9,038 nt of DNA from Paraclostridium ghonii (GCF_023653455.1 NZ_JAKEDR010000148.1:1-9038); one strand, 5' to 3'. Positions 1-6,201 are shown, counted from the stretch's first letter. Program-made: numbers and translations. Notes: generated from the letters alone by a model not told the origin.

Positions 1-58
1 CATAGGTTGTATTTATTATAAATATAATGACTCCTATTTTTAATATTTTATATTTAAT

Positions 59-715
59 TTAAACGTGTGTATTAAAGTTCCATTCATAATAAAATACATC
101 TAGATACTCTTTCATAAATTCATGTCTTTTATCAGCTATTTCTTTTGCTGAATCCGTATTTATTAAATCCCTTAATTTTAATAACTTTTCATAAAAATGA
201 TTTATAGTATGATTCTCTTTGTTCTTAACATCTTCTATCGATTTAAATTCTCTAGGACTTATTTCTGGATTATATATTGTTTGATGTTTATATCCTCCAT
301 AAGTAAAGGCTCTAGCAATTCCGATTGCCCCTATTGCATCTAATCTATCTGCATCCTGAACAACCATACCTTCTATAGTATTTTGTTTTGAATTAACTAC
401 TCCGCCTTTAAATGACATAGACTTTATTATGTTTGTAATTTTTATGATATCTGATTCTTCTACTTTTAATGATTTAAGAAATTTTTCAGTTATTTCAGTT
501 GATGTTTCATTTGTATCTGAAAACTTCCAATCTTCTATATCATGAAGCAATGCAGCTAATTCTACTATACAGCTATCCGCACCTTCTTTATTAGCTAAAT
601 ATTTTGATAAATTATACACCCTTTCTATATGATACCAATCATGCCCACTCCCTTCATTTTTGAGCTTTTCTTTAACAAATTCTATAGTTTTTTCTATTAT
701 AACTTTTTTATCCAT
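59..715 (-). CDS. HD-domain phosphohydrolase, YpgQ/YedJ-like
   Basis: This 218-residue cytosolic protein belongs by its motifs to the HD superfamily of metal-dependent phosphohydrolases, in the YpgQ/YedJ group. The metal-ligand pattern is visible: GHDWYHIERV at 24-33 (His25, His29), the HD pair in LLHDIED at 57-62 (His58, Asp59), and the QDADRLDAIGAIGIARAF segment at 120-137 (Asp121, Asp123), which is typical of this subfamily. Length is normal for the family. The ATG start follows a strong AGGAGG at 721-726 with 5 nt spacing, so the start is secure. Members are thought to act on small phosphorylated molecules such as nucleotides; the substrate here cannot be read from sequence. The gene stands alone, with the terminator of the upstream ATPase pseudogene between them, and I see no clear hairpin after its stop. 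A second, unrelated HD protein lies at 8197-8766. Confidence 0.9.
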   Translation of the reverse strand: MDKKVIIEKTIEFVKEKLKNEGSGHDWYHIERVYNLSKYLANKEGADSCIVELAALLHDIEDWKFSDTNETSTEITEKFLKSLKVEESDIIKITNIIKSMSFKGGVVNSKQNTIEGMVVQDADRLDAIGAIGIARAFTYGGYKHQTIYNPEISPREFKSIEDVKNKENHTINHFYEKLLKLRDLINTDSAKEIADKRHEFMKEYLDVFYYEWNFNTHV

Positions 716-802
716 TTTAACCTCCTAATTATAACCCATGTAAAATTTTTCTTTAATAACTCTATAAATCTAAATTTACATTTAAAGCATATATTGGTTT
801 AC

Positions 803-842
803 AAAAAAATGCAAATATGCGTTCTTTTCATTCTTGCATTTT
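803..842 (-). terminator. Rho-independent terminator of the ATPase pseudogene
   Basis: Read on the minus strand, AAAATGCAAGAATG pairs with CATATTTGCATTTT as a 14-bp stem with one A-A mismatch and one G-T wobble, closed by a 9-nt loop. It is followed directly by a run of T. It sits 36 nt after the restored stop of the frameshifted ATPase gene (878) and 88 nt before the HD gene start. It therefore insulates the two units and marks the transcript end of the former ATPase gene. Confidence 0.75.
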
Positions 843-877
843 CAACTAATACTTTTCATAAGTTAATCCTCAAAACT

Positions 878-1787
878 TTATTCTACTACATCATCTAAAA
901 GTTTTAATTCTGCTTTTATTATAATGTTGTTGTCTAACGCTCCAAAATACTCATTACTTTGTGATCTAACTCCATTCTCAGATTTATATAAACTATGAAA
1001 AAGAACTTTATCTGTTTTATCTCTTTTTATTTCAAAGTATTTAGTAAGTTATAACTATGTGTTGCTATAAACATTTGAACTCCTTCTCTTTGTAATTCTA
1101 GTAAGATCTCTACAAGCAGTGGTATAATCGATGGATTTATATTAGCTTCTAGCTCATCCCATAAAAGTATGGTATCTTTTTCTATAACTCCATTTCTTAT
1201 TAACTTATATAGTAAACCAAATTTACGAAGTCCTTCTGATTCTAATGAAAATTCTATTTTTCTTTTATCATCTTTTAACATGTAAAAAGTATCATTTTCA
1301 TATATTACAGTTCCTTCTATTACTTTTGATATAATGTCTAATATTTTTTTATTTATAGGCGATACTTCTTTTGTTTCAGGAAGTTCGGCATTAGTAATTA
1401 TATCTACATATGTTTTATCAAATTGCATATTATATTTATTGTTAAGTGCCAAAAATCCTTTAGAATGAGATAGCATTTCTTTTGCTTGTATAAATATTGT
1501 ATTTGTATTTAAATATTGATCAGAATCTATAACTTCAAAATATCTTCCTTCTTTTTTTCAATTTTGAAATTCACATTATTATCAAATAAATTCAAATGTA
1601 CTTTAGCACATTTTTTCTCACTGTTTCTAATTAATTTTTCTGGATCAACTTTAAAAAACTGCTCTGCAATATCATATAAATCCTTCTCACTTCTAGATAT
1701 ATTTTTACATATTGAATATATAAATTTTAATACATGAGTTTTCCCTGTTACATTCTCTATACTCAACTTATCTATATTCAAAATCAC
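878..1787 (-). pseudogene. AAA-family (AAA_21/SMC-like) ATPase, frameshifted
   Basis: The remains of one ATPase gene are spread over three reading frames. Frame one (GTG at 1787, TAG at 1527) carries ENVTGKTHVLKFIYSI, a Walker A remnant lacking the usual leading GxN residues and the preceding beta strand. Frame two runs from the A-run at about 1552-1558 to 1027 and carries Walker B (ILLWDELEANINP) and the switch histidine (IATHSYNLL). Frame three, entered at the TTT at 1040-1042, begins KYFEIKRDKTDKVLF and gives 53 residues from YFEIK to a stop at 878. Each junction is repaired by adding one A to an A-run on the coding strand, so two 1-nt deletions explain both shifts. Between ENV and TGKT about 20 residues appear to be missing compared with family members. 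The start is poorly supported (weak ribosome site, in-frame TAG just upstream). The gene is probably non-functional; such ATPases often work alone or with a nuclease, but none is adjacent. Confidence 0.85.
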
Positions 1788-1992
1788 TCTCTACTTCAAC
1801 TTTTACTTTTATATCTATAATTATAACATCTCTTTATAAAAAATCTAACTCTCTAAAATTTCATATTTCTAATTTATACACAAAGCTTAAATATTAAGAT
1901 TTTTAAATTTATTTTATCTAATTTTTATTATTTCCACTGTCTACTTAACAATAATAATTTCATTGTGGCCTACACCTTATTTGTTAAAAACA

Positions 1993-2024
1993 AAAAGGGC
2001 TATAACATATAGTCATACCCCCTT
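1993..2024 (-). terminator. Terminator of the lipoprotein gene
   Basis: On the minus strand GACTATA-TGT-TATAGCC forms a 7-bp stem (one G-T) with a 3-nt loop, extended by AAGGG/CCCTT across a 5-nt bulge. It is followed by TTTTTGTTTTT. It starts about 19 nt after the lipoprotein stop codon. The 250 bases between 1788 and 2042 hold this hairpin and otherwise only AT-rich sequence. Confidence 0.7.
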
Positions 2025-2042
2025 GAAATAATAATTTTATGT

Positions 2043-2522
2043 TTACTTATCAAATCCCACTTTATATAAATCTCCCTTTGATGCATCTATTTTAAGCTCA
2101 ATGTTAGCATTATCTTTTGCAACTAATTTTATTTTATTTTCACCTTTTGTTAATGATAGTTTTGTTGAATTGGTTTTTGATTGTTTGTTATTATCTTTAC
2201 TTTCAAAAACTGTTTCTACTTCTCCATCAGGTTTTATTAAAACTAACTTTGCCTTTCCTTTCGTTACTGATAGTAGGTATGAAATTTCAACTTCTGTATC
2301 TGTTTCTGTATTATAGCTCCATATAGTATCTACTCCTTCAAACTCCAATTTACCAACATACCCATGTTTATCTAAAGTCTGTTTTGTATTGTTTGCAGAA
2401 AAAGAGTTATCACTTGAAATCTTCTTGTTATTAGAGTATAAATAACTCATATAGTTTAATCCACATCCACTGATAATTATAGATGATACTATAACCCCTA
2501 CTAGCATTATTCTTTTTATCAA
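2043..2522 (-). CDS. Secreted lipoprotein of unknown function
   Basis: This is a surface lipoprotein: a short basic N-terminus (IKR), a hydrophobic core (IMLVGVIVSSIII) and a lipobox ISGC, with the acylated cysteine at residue 20 of the chosen start. The mature part begins with a polar linker rich in Ser, Asn and Lys. It continues as a predicted beta-rich domain with alternating hydrophobic strands (for example KGKAKLVLIKPDGEVETVF and KGENKIKLVAKDNANIELKI). I do not recognise a named family; similar small clostridial lipoproteins are usually left hypothetical. An ATG lies three codons upstream at 2531, but the AAGGGG ribosome site abuts it with no spacing. The TTG at 2520-2522 sits 9 nt after that site and gives a normal signal peptide, so TTG is preferred (159 residues). 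The gene has its own promoter and terminator and appears monocistronic. Confidence 0.85.
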   Translation of the reverse strand: MIKRIMLVGVIVSSIIISGCGLNYMSYLYSNNKKISSDNSFSANNTKQTLDKHGYVGKLEFEGVDTIWSYNTETDTEVEISYLLSVTKGKAKLVLIKPDGEVETVFESKDNNKQSKTNSTKLSLTKGENKIKLVAKDNANIELKIDASKGDLYKVGFDK

Positions 2523-2562
2523 AATATACATCCCCTTAATTAAATTTATATTTACTTAATAT

Positions 2563-2591
2563 ATCATAGTTTATAGATTATAATGTGTTCA
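2563..2591 (-). promoter_or_regulatory. Sigma-A-type promoter of the lipoprotein gene
   Basis: On the minus strand TGAACA (2586-2591; 4 of 6 match to TTGACA), a 17-nt spacer and TATGAT (2563-2568; 5 of 6 match to TATAAT) lie about 40 nt upstream of the TTG start. The expected transcription start is near 2556, leaving a leader of about 33 nt that contains the AAGGGG ribosome site. Confidence 0.5.
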
Positions 2592-2630
2592 CTAATCCTA
2601 TGTTTTTTATTTACTTGAATAAATCAAATC

Positions 2631-2978
2631 CTATATTATTCCAATAAATTGTTTAAACTGTTTCTTGTTAATCTTAATTCTACTTTTCTTTCCATCTTTA
2701 AGCTCAAGATCAATTATACGATATGACTCATGTGTATTGCTAGCTGTAAACCAAGCTAATAATCCTAGTCCACCTATAAGGCAACAAGCTATAATAATCC
2801 TTGCTACTATGTCTATAATACTTTTTTTATAGTCAATATATATAACTTCATATTTATTGATACTATTTTTAGAAAGCTCAATGCTACCTTCACTACTTTC
2901 TATTCTTAACATCTCTGATTCTTCAGATGTTGAAATAAAAGAATTTTTATAATCTCCATCTATAACTAAACTATCCAT
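2631..2978 (-). CDS. Single-span membrane protein, unknown function
   Basis: I do not recognise this 115-residue protein. Residues 1-50 are polar and beta-like (repeated Ser/Glu stretches, then SIELSKNSINKYEVIYIDY). A single transmembrane helix spans about residues 55-78 (IVARIIIACCLIGGLGLLAWFTA). The C-terminus is a short basic domain ending KKSRIKINKKQFKQFIGII. The arrangement, a small beta-like segment before one helix and a Lys-rich tail after it, resembles small PH-like or YcxB-type membrane proteins, but I cannot show that. AAGGAG at 2988-2993 with 9-nt spacing fixes the ATG start at 2978. It lies 114 nt behind the hydrolase gene on the same strand with no visible terminator between them, so co-transcription is possible. 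Confidence 0.75.
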   Translation of the reverse strand: MDSLVIDGDYKNSFISTSEESEMLRIESSEGSIELSKNSINKYEVIYIDYKKSIIDIVARIIIACCLIGGLGLLAWFTASNTHESYRIIDLELKDGKKSRIKINKKQFKQFIGII

Positions 2979-2987
2979 AAATAAATT

Positions 2988-2993
2988 CTCCTT
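2988..2993 (-). promoter_or_regulatory. Ribosome binding site for the 115-residue membrane protein
   Basis: AAGGAG on the minus strand, 9 nt before the ATG at 2978. It overlaps the stop codon of the acetyltransferase-like relic upstream, which suggests that relic once formed the preceding gene of an operon. Confidence 0.6.
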
Positions 2994-3060
2994 AATATTT
3001 TAATTGCCATTTTTTTAATCTCCACCAAACACATTCGTTATCTTCTTTATAAGTTTTCAT
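2992..3060 (-). pseudogene. Probable relic of a GNAT-like acetyltransferase C-terminus
   Basis: A 22-codon open stretch on the minus strand reads MKTYKEDNECVWWRLKKW and onward to a TAA at 2992-2994. Directly upstream in the same frame are the residues SKLIKKIG, giving a KKIGMKTYKEDNECVWW pattern. That is the style of the last strand of GNAT acetyltransferases, where a (K)xxGM/F-K motif precedes the C-terminal tail. A TAA stop precedes it in frame. The neighbouring frame reads NQNLLKK into the same A-run (7 A), so one extra A would join NQNLLKK to IGMKTYK. There is no good ribosome site and no room for a whole domain, so I call it a decayed fragment. The family name rests on my recognition of a short pattern only. 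Confidence 0.35.
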
Positions 3061-3092
3061 TCCAATTTTTTTAATAAGTTTTGATTAACTTT

Positions 3093-3857
3093 CTAATAAA
3101 TTGAATTACTTATCTTTTCACTTTTAAATAATTCCATCATAAGTTCAACATATTTAGTAGGATAATTCAGACTTATTTCTCCATGTCCCATTCCTGGGAT
3201 TATGCATAATTTACTATTACTTATTCTCTTATTAAGCTCAATGGCTGATTTTTTCATTATATTAGCCTCTTTTTCTCCTACTAAAATTAACACTTTTGCA
3301 GTTGTATTTAGTCTACTCTTTTTCAATTTATAAGTTCCATTTGAAATTATCATATTTATTAAAGATTCTTTAGTCATTCTTCGACTATCATTATAATATT
3401 GTTCAAATAGTTCATCAGGAACAAATAATGACTTTGATTGCATTTTAGAAAACCATCGTTGCTTAATTAGTCCATAACTCATTGAGATTATAGGTGCCAT
3501 AAATATTTTAGTCCCTTTTATAGGATATATTAATCCACTTTCTATAATAATATTTTCAGCTATATCTAATCTATTACATAAGGTTTCTATAACTATCTGA
3601 GCTCCAATAGATAGGCCTCCTAATGCAAAAACGCTTCCATTTAAATGATTATCAATATAATTCAGAAGTTTTTCACTACTATCTTCTATGCTAATAAAAT
3701 TATCTTCTCCCCCATGCCCATCTATTATCGGTGTTACTACATGATATGTTTCTTTAAAACTTTCTACTATATTTTTTAATGACCAATCTGCTAATCCCCC
3801 ACCATGCAATAAAATTATTGTTGGTAAATGACTATCTCCATATTCTTTAAATCTCAC
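3093..3857 (-). CDS. Alpha/beta-hydrolase fold enzyme
   Basis: This 254-residue cytosolic protein has the alpha/beta-hydrolase layout in order: a first strand TIILLHGGG at 13-21 (HGGG oxyanion-hole element), a second strand with the DGHGG turn at 46-50, the nucleophile elbow GLSIG at 81-85 (Ser83), a helical cap of about 110-185, a strand ending VLILVGEKEA at 189-198 where the catalytic acid is expected, and GMGHGE at 222-227 (His225). The usual Asp after the VGEK turn is replaced by Glu (Glu197), which is uncommon though tolerated in some family members. Lipase-, esterase- and MenH-like proteins share this layout, so the substrate is unknown. The start is GTG at 3855-3857 behind AAGGGGGG with 6 nt spacing. 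A promoter lies at 3914-3941, downstream of the LytTR operon's terminator. Confidence 0.88.
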   Translation of the reverse strand: MRFKEYGDSHLPTIILLHGGGLADWSLKNIVESFKETYHVVTPIIDGHGGEDNFISIEDSSEKLLNYIDNHLNGSVFALGGLSIGAQIVIETLCNRLDIAENIIIESGLIYPIKGTKIFMAPIISMSYGLIKQRWFSKMQSKSLFVPDELFEQYYNDSRRMTKESLINMIISNGTYKLKKSRLNTTAKVLILVGEKEANIMKKSAIELNKRISNSKLCIIPGMGHGEISLNYPTKYVELMMELFKSEKISNSIY

Positions 3858-3913
3858 CTATTTCCCCCCTTAGTTGCTTAAAAGTATATATATTTTAAAT
3901 ATTTACTAATTAC

Positions 3914-3941
3914 ATGATAGCATATAATTTTATACGGTCAC
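3914..3941 (-). promoter_or_regulatory. Extended -10 promoter of the hydrolase gene
   Basis: On the minus strand GTGACC (3936-3941; 4 of 6 to TTGACA), a 16-nt spacer ending in TGC, and TATCAT (3914-3919; 5 of 6). The TGC immediately before the hexamer makes an extended -10. The leader to the GTG start would be about 50 nt. Confidence 0.5.
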
Positions 3942-3972
3942 TAAAATAGATATTTTCTTGTGTAATACAAAA

Positions 3973-3998
3973 GATGATGTCATATTTATGACACCATC
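3973..3998. terminator. Bidirectional-looking hairpin terminator after the LytTR operon
   Basis: GATG-A-TGTCAT, loop ATTT, ATGACA-C-CATC: a 10-bp stem with one A-C mismatch. On the minus strand it is followed by TTTTG and ends the LytTR/membrane-protein operon 33 nt past its last stop. On the plus strand it is followed by TAATTTTTT, though no plus-strand gene reads into it here. Confidence 0.65.
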
Positions 3999-4031
3999 TA
4001 ATTTTTTCTATATTTTTATTAAATTTTAATA

Positions 4032-4742
4032 TTAAATATATATTATTTCTACTCTAGAAAAACTAGCATTACCAACTAAGGTAAGTACACATTCTGAATT
4101 GTAATTTCTTCTAAATTTTTCATCAACTGCTGAAAACGAGGAACTTATGCCATTTTCTACTGACCATTCTCTAGGTACATAAATCTCTACCCCGCAAAAT
4201 GATGCATCTATTCTTGCTATACCTCTGTTATTTTTAAGAGTTGCATTATCAAAGTATACTTTCATAGACCCAAAGCTACATTTTAAATCAGCTTGTTCAA
4301 ACTTATCAGTATTTATATATTTAATACTGCCTGCAAATGATGTGTATAATTTTATATGCCCCTCATCCTCAACGTCAATTTCTTCATATTTATAAGAATC
4401 CCAGTCAGTTTTATTATATGAAAATCCATGCTTATACTTACTTGCTCTACTAAAAATCATAGAAAGCCCTCCACTTAATAGCCCTGTTGCAACTAATAAT
4501 GTCCATGGTGTAATAGCTGTAATTCCCAATTGATCATCAAATATTATTCCAATAAACGCTATTGGAAATAATATTCCCGGAAAGTTCATTCTAAATATAT
4601 TTTTAATACATATTCCTAAAAGTATAACTGCTACAATTATATTAAAAATATTTATATCTGGGAAATAATCTAACCTTCCAAATATCATCCCAATTGAGCC
4701 TAATACTAATAAGCAACCCCATAAAATTCTATCTTTTCTCAT
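4032..4742 (-). CDS. Membrane protein with LiaF-like C-terminal domain
   Basis: This 236-residue protein has four predicted transmembrane helices in its first 100 residues (about 6-22, 32-48, 54-69 and 78-97), as in the DUF5668/LiaF N-terminal region. A soluble C-terminal domain (about 130-236) is made of repeated short beta turns: FAGSIKYI, SFGSMKVYFDNATL, SFCGVEIYVPREW and ASFSRVEIIYI. That repeating pattern is typical of the LiaF/VraT 'cell wall-active antibiotics response' C-terminal domain. Known LiaF proteins restrain cell-envelope stress signalling; here the partner is a LytTR regulator and not a LiaRS two-component system. The ATG lies 1 nt after the regulator's stop, and its ribosome site (AGAGGAGA) is inside the regulator's last codons, so translation is coupled. 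It probably senses or modulates envelope state for the LytTR protein; that role is inference. Confidence 0.82.
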   Translation of the reverse strand: MRKDRILWGCLLVLGSIGMIFGRLDYFPDINIFNIIVAVILLGICIKNIFRMNFPGILFPIAFIGIIFDDQLGITAITPWTLLVATGLLSGGLSMIFSRASKYKHGFSYNKTDWDSYKYEEIDVEDEGHIKLYTSFAGSIKYINTDKFEQADLKCSFGSMKVYFDNATLKNNRGIARIDASFCGVEIYVPREWSVENGISSSFSAVDEKFRRNYNSECVLTLVGNASFSRVEIIYI

Positions 4743-4743
4743 A

Positions 4744-5199
4744 CTATCTCCTCTTTTCTAATAATTTTAACTTTAATGGTTTATAATAATACCTTGAAAC
4801 ATACACAGTCTTATGAGTGTTTTGAAATTCTACTATACTAGATGATGTAATATTTTTAGTAACAGAATAAATTAAATCTACATTTAAGATAGTGGACTTT
4901 GATACTCTCATAAAATTATTGGGTAAGATTTCTTCTAGTTCATATAGCTTATACTTTACTTGATACACATTTTCTTTGGTGTGAGCATTTATGTTTGAAT
5001 TTTCTGTTTCAAAAAATAGTACTTCTCCAAGTGAAATATAATATTCTACATTATCTTTATAAAATGTAATTTGTATCTTTTTTTCTAAAATCTCTTTTAT
5101 AGCTTTTTGTATTTTATTAATATCATCAGTTAATTCTTTACACTTTATAATGAATTTATCTTCTTTTATATTTTCGTCAATTTCTATTTCAATCTTCAT
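4744..5199 (-). CDS. LytTR-family DNA-binding regulator without receiver domain
   Basis: This 151-residue protein is a stand-alone LytTR transcription factor. Residues 1-45 form a short charged, partly helical N-terminal region with no receiver domain. Residues about 46-148 are the LytTR domain: YYISLGEVLFFETENSNI (strand followed by the acidic turn), a helix KYKLYELEEILP at 82-93, then the diagnostic FMRVSKSTILNVDLI at 96-110 and a C-terminal VYVSRYYYKPLKLKL. An upstream in-frame GTG at 5214 would add five residues, but the GGAG of the ribosome site lies just inside that extension, 9 nt before the ATG at 5197-5199. The predicted transcription start is near 5215, so the ATG is chosen. It is coupled to the downstream LiaF-like membrane protein. 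Receiver-less LytTR regulators are commonly controlled by a membrane partner; that fits but is inferred. Direct repeats upstream suggest autoregulation. Confidence 0.9.
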   Translation of the reverse strand: MKIEIEIDENIKEDKFIIKCKELTDDINKIQKAIKEILEKKIQITFYKDNVEYYISLGEVLFFETENSNINAHTKENVYQVKYKLYELEEILPNNFMRVSKSTILNVDLIYSVTKNITSSSIVEFQNTHKTVYVSRYYYKPLKLKLLEKRR

Positions 5200-5221
5200 C
5201 TTCTCACTCTCCACACTATTG

Positions 5222-5249
5222 ATTTTACCTATTTTAAGTTATTTGTAAA
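5222..5249 (-). promoter_or_regulatory. Predicted promoter of the LytTR operon
   Basis: On the minus strand TTTACA (5244-5249; 5 of 6 to TTGACA), a 16-nt spacer and TAAAAT (5222-5227; 5 of 6 to TATAAT). Transcription would start near 5215, leaving a leader of about 16 nt that contains the GGAG. This supports the ATG at 5199 over the upstream GTG. Confidence 0.55.
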
Positions 5250-5261
5250 CCTAATTATGGT

Positions 5262-5292
5262 AAGTGGTAAAATATCGTACTCAAGTGGTAAA
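5262..5292. promoter_or_regulatory. LytTR-type direct-repeat operator
   Basis: Two exact copies of AAGTGGTAAA lie at 5262-5271 and 5283-5292, start to start 21 bp, which is two helical turns. LytTR proteins bind as dimers to two 9-10 bp direct repeats spaced 21-22 bp, usually just upstream of the -35 box. Here the nearer repeat ends 12 bp upstream of the predicted -35 of the LytTR operon. TAAGT matches part of the known half-site consensus, but the GG following it is not the consensus T. A further TAAGTTATT at 5235-5243 resembles a half-site but is out of phase. Confidence 0.6.
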
Positions 5293-5449
5293 TATATCTT
5301 AGTTTAACTTATACATAGGCTAATGAAGGTTTAAATCTACTACCACCACATCCATTAACTGTTTATCTAGTAAACTAGTCTTTAATATTATATTCAATAT
5401 CATTCTAAATTTTATTAGCAAAAAGAAACACCAAAAACATATATCAATA

Positions 5450-5478
5450 TTGACACACTACCTACTAAGTTATACTAT
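5450..5478 (+). promoter_or_regulatory. Predicted promoter of the padR operon
   Basis: A perfect TTGACA at 5450-5455 is followed after 17 nt by TACTAT (5473-5478; 4 of 6); TATACT at 5471-5476 (5 of 6, 15-nt spacer) is an overlapping alternative. The -10 overlaps the start of the large inverted repeat, so a protein bound there would block initiation. The stretch between the LytTR repeats and this promoter (5293-5449) holds no gene that I can support. Confidence 0.65.
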
Positions 5479-5513
5479 ATAGTAGTAATAAGTAACACTT
5501 ATTACTACTATAT
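5477..5513. promoter_or_regulatory. Perfect 17-bp inverted repeat, probable PadR operator
   Basis: Left arm ATATAGTAGTAATAAGT (5477-5493), a 3-nt spacer AAC, and right arm ACTTATTACTACTATAT (5497-5513) are exact reverse complements. The palindrome ACTATATAGT is nested at the left edge (5474-5483). The repeat runs from the -10 box to just before the ribosome site AGAGG (5518-5522) of the padR gene. PadR proteins bind as dimers to inverted repeats in their own promoters and repress themselves, so this is the expected operator. If transcribed, it could also form a strong hairpin in the leader. Confidence 0.75.
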
Positions 5514-5530
5514 GGATAGAGGTAAATAAT

Positions 5531-5854
5531 ATGGAAAATATAACAGAAATGTTGAAGGGTGCACTGGAAGGTTGTGTTCTTGAAATAATCAGCCGTGAGG
5601 AAATATATGGATATGAGATTACTAGAAGGCTAAATGAACTTGGATTTTCAGATGTCGTAGACGGAACCGTTTATACCATATTGGTAAGACTTGAGAAAAA
5701 TAAATTAGTAGAAACTACAAAAAAGAAATCGGATATAGGACCACCACGAAAGTTTTTCACGCTAAATAATGCAGGACATGAGGAATTGAGGAAGTTTTGG
5801 GAAAAATGGAAATTTGTTTCAACTAAAATTAATGAATTAAAGGAGATGAAGTAA
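5531..5854 (+). CDS. PadR-family transcriptional repressor
   Basis: This 107-residue protein is a PadR winged-helix repressor of the short type. The pattern is complete: LKGALEGCVLEII at 8-20, the YGYEI motif at 26-30, the recognition region DGTVYTILVRLEKNKLVE at 44-61, and the wing GPPRKFFTLNNAGHEELR at 70-87, followed by one C-terminal dimerisation helix rich in Trp, Lys and Glu. Family members repress their own operon and are released by small hydrophobic or phenolic molecules or by envelope stress; the inducer here is unknown. AGAGG lies 8 nt before the ATG. The stop overlaps the ATG of the next gene (TAATG), so the regulator and the DUF1048 protein are translationally coupled. The 17-bp inverted repeat at its promoter is its probable operator. 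Confidence 0.93.
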   Translation: MENITEMLKGALEGCVLEIISREEIYGYEITRRLNELGFSDVVDGTVYTILVRLEKNKLVETTKKKSDIGPPRKFFTLNNAGHEELRKFWEKWKFVSTKINELKEMK

Positions 5855-6201
5855 TGACATTTTTTGAAAAAATAACAGGTAATGATATAACAAAAAAATT
5901 GAAAAGTTTTGAAGCTAGAGCAACAAAATTACCTACAGATTATCAAGATGCATGGAAAAAAATTAAGGAAAATCTTTTGTCTCATTCAAATTTCACTGGT
6001 CGTAACTTAATTCCTATTCTTGATAATACCCTTGACATTCTTGAAGAAACATCTGCACATGGTCAGAGTGCACAAGATGCTTTAGGTAACGATATTAAAA
6101 GCTTTTGTTCCGCATTGATTGGTGAATATGGTTCAAATTGTTTTCGTGATAAGTGGCGTAATAAACTAAATAATAATATAGCAAAAAAATTAGGTAAATA
6201 G
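5854..6201 (+). CDS. DUF1048 family protein, first copy
   Basis: This 115-residue soluble, helical protein belongs to DUF1048, a family usually encoded next to PadR repressors in Firmicutes and some Actinobacteria; its biochemical role is not established. Recognisable features are LPTDYQDAWKKIKENL at about 27-42, NTLDILEETSAHGQSAQDALGND across 58-80 and the conserved FCSALI near 84-89. There is no signal peptide or membrane helix. It overlaps the padR stop by 1 nt and lies 9 nt before a second copy. Its arginines are encoded mostly by CGT (as in FTGRN and FRDKWRN), unlike the AGA-using genes to the left, which could mean the cassette was acquired. Confidence 0.85.
   Translation: MTFFEKITGNDITKKLKSFEARATKLPTDYQDAWKKIKENLLSHSNFTGRNLIPILDNTLDILEETSAHGQSAQDALGNDIKSFCSALIGEYGSNCFRDKWRNKLNNNIAKKLGK

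Noticed and set aside
1..58. Possible start of another minus-strand gene (AGGAG and an ATG at 1-3)
   Set aside because: The spacing of over 30 nt between the ribosome-like site and the ATG is far too long, and nothing downstream is visible.
629..898. Open frame of 89 codons on the plus strand overlapping the HD gene start
   Set aside because: Phe/Ile-rich antisense translation of AT-rich DNA with no ribosome site; it overlaps a well-supported gene and a terminator.
1868..1980. GTAGACAGTGGAAAT-like sequence near short inverted repeats, resembling an insertion-sequence end
   Set aside because: The inverted match is only a few bases, no target duplication and no transposase remnant are present, so the resemblance is not enough.
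2101..2326. Two open frames on the plus strand inside the lipoprotein gene
   Set aside because: Both are antisense to a gene with a clear signal peptide, promoter and terminator; low-complexity Leu/Phe/Val composition and no ribosome site.
5309..5362. Minus-strand peptide ending NGCGGSRFKPSLAYV, suggestive of a bacteriocin-like core
   Set aside because: No start codon or ribosome site in frame, no biosynthetic enzymes nearby and a stop just upstream; best treated as chance or a very small relic.
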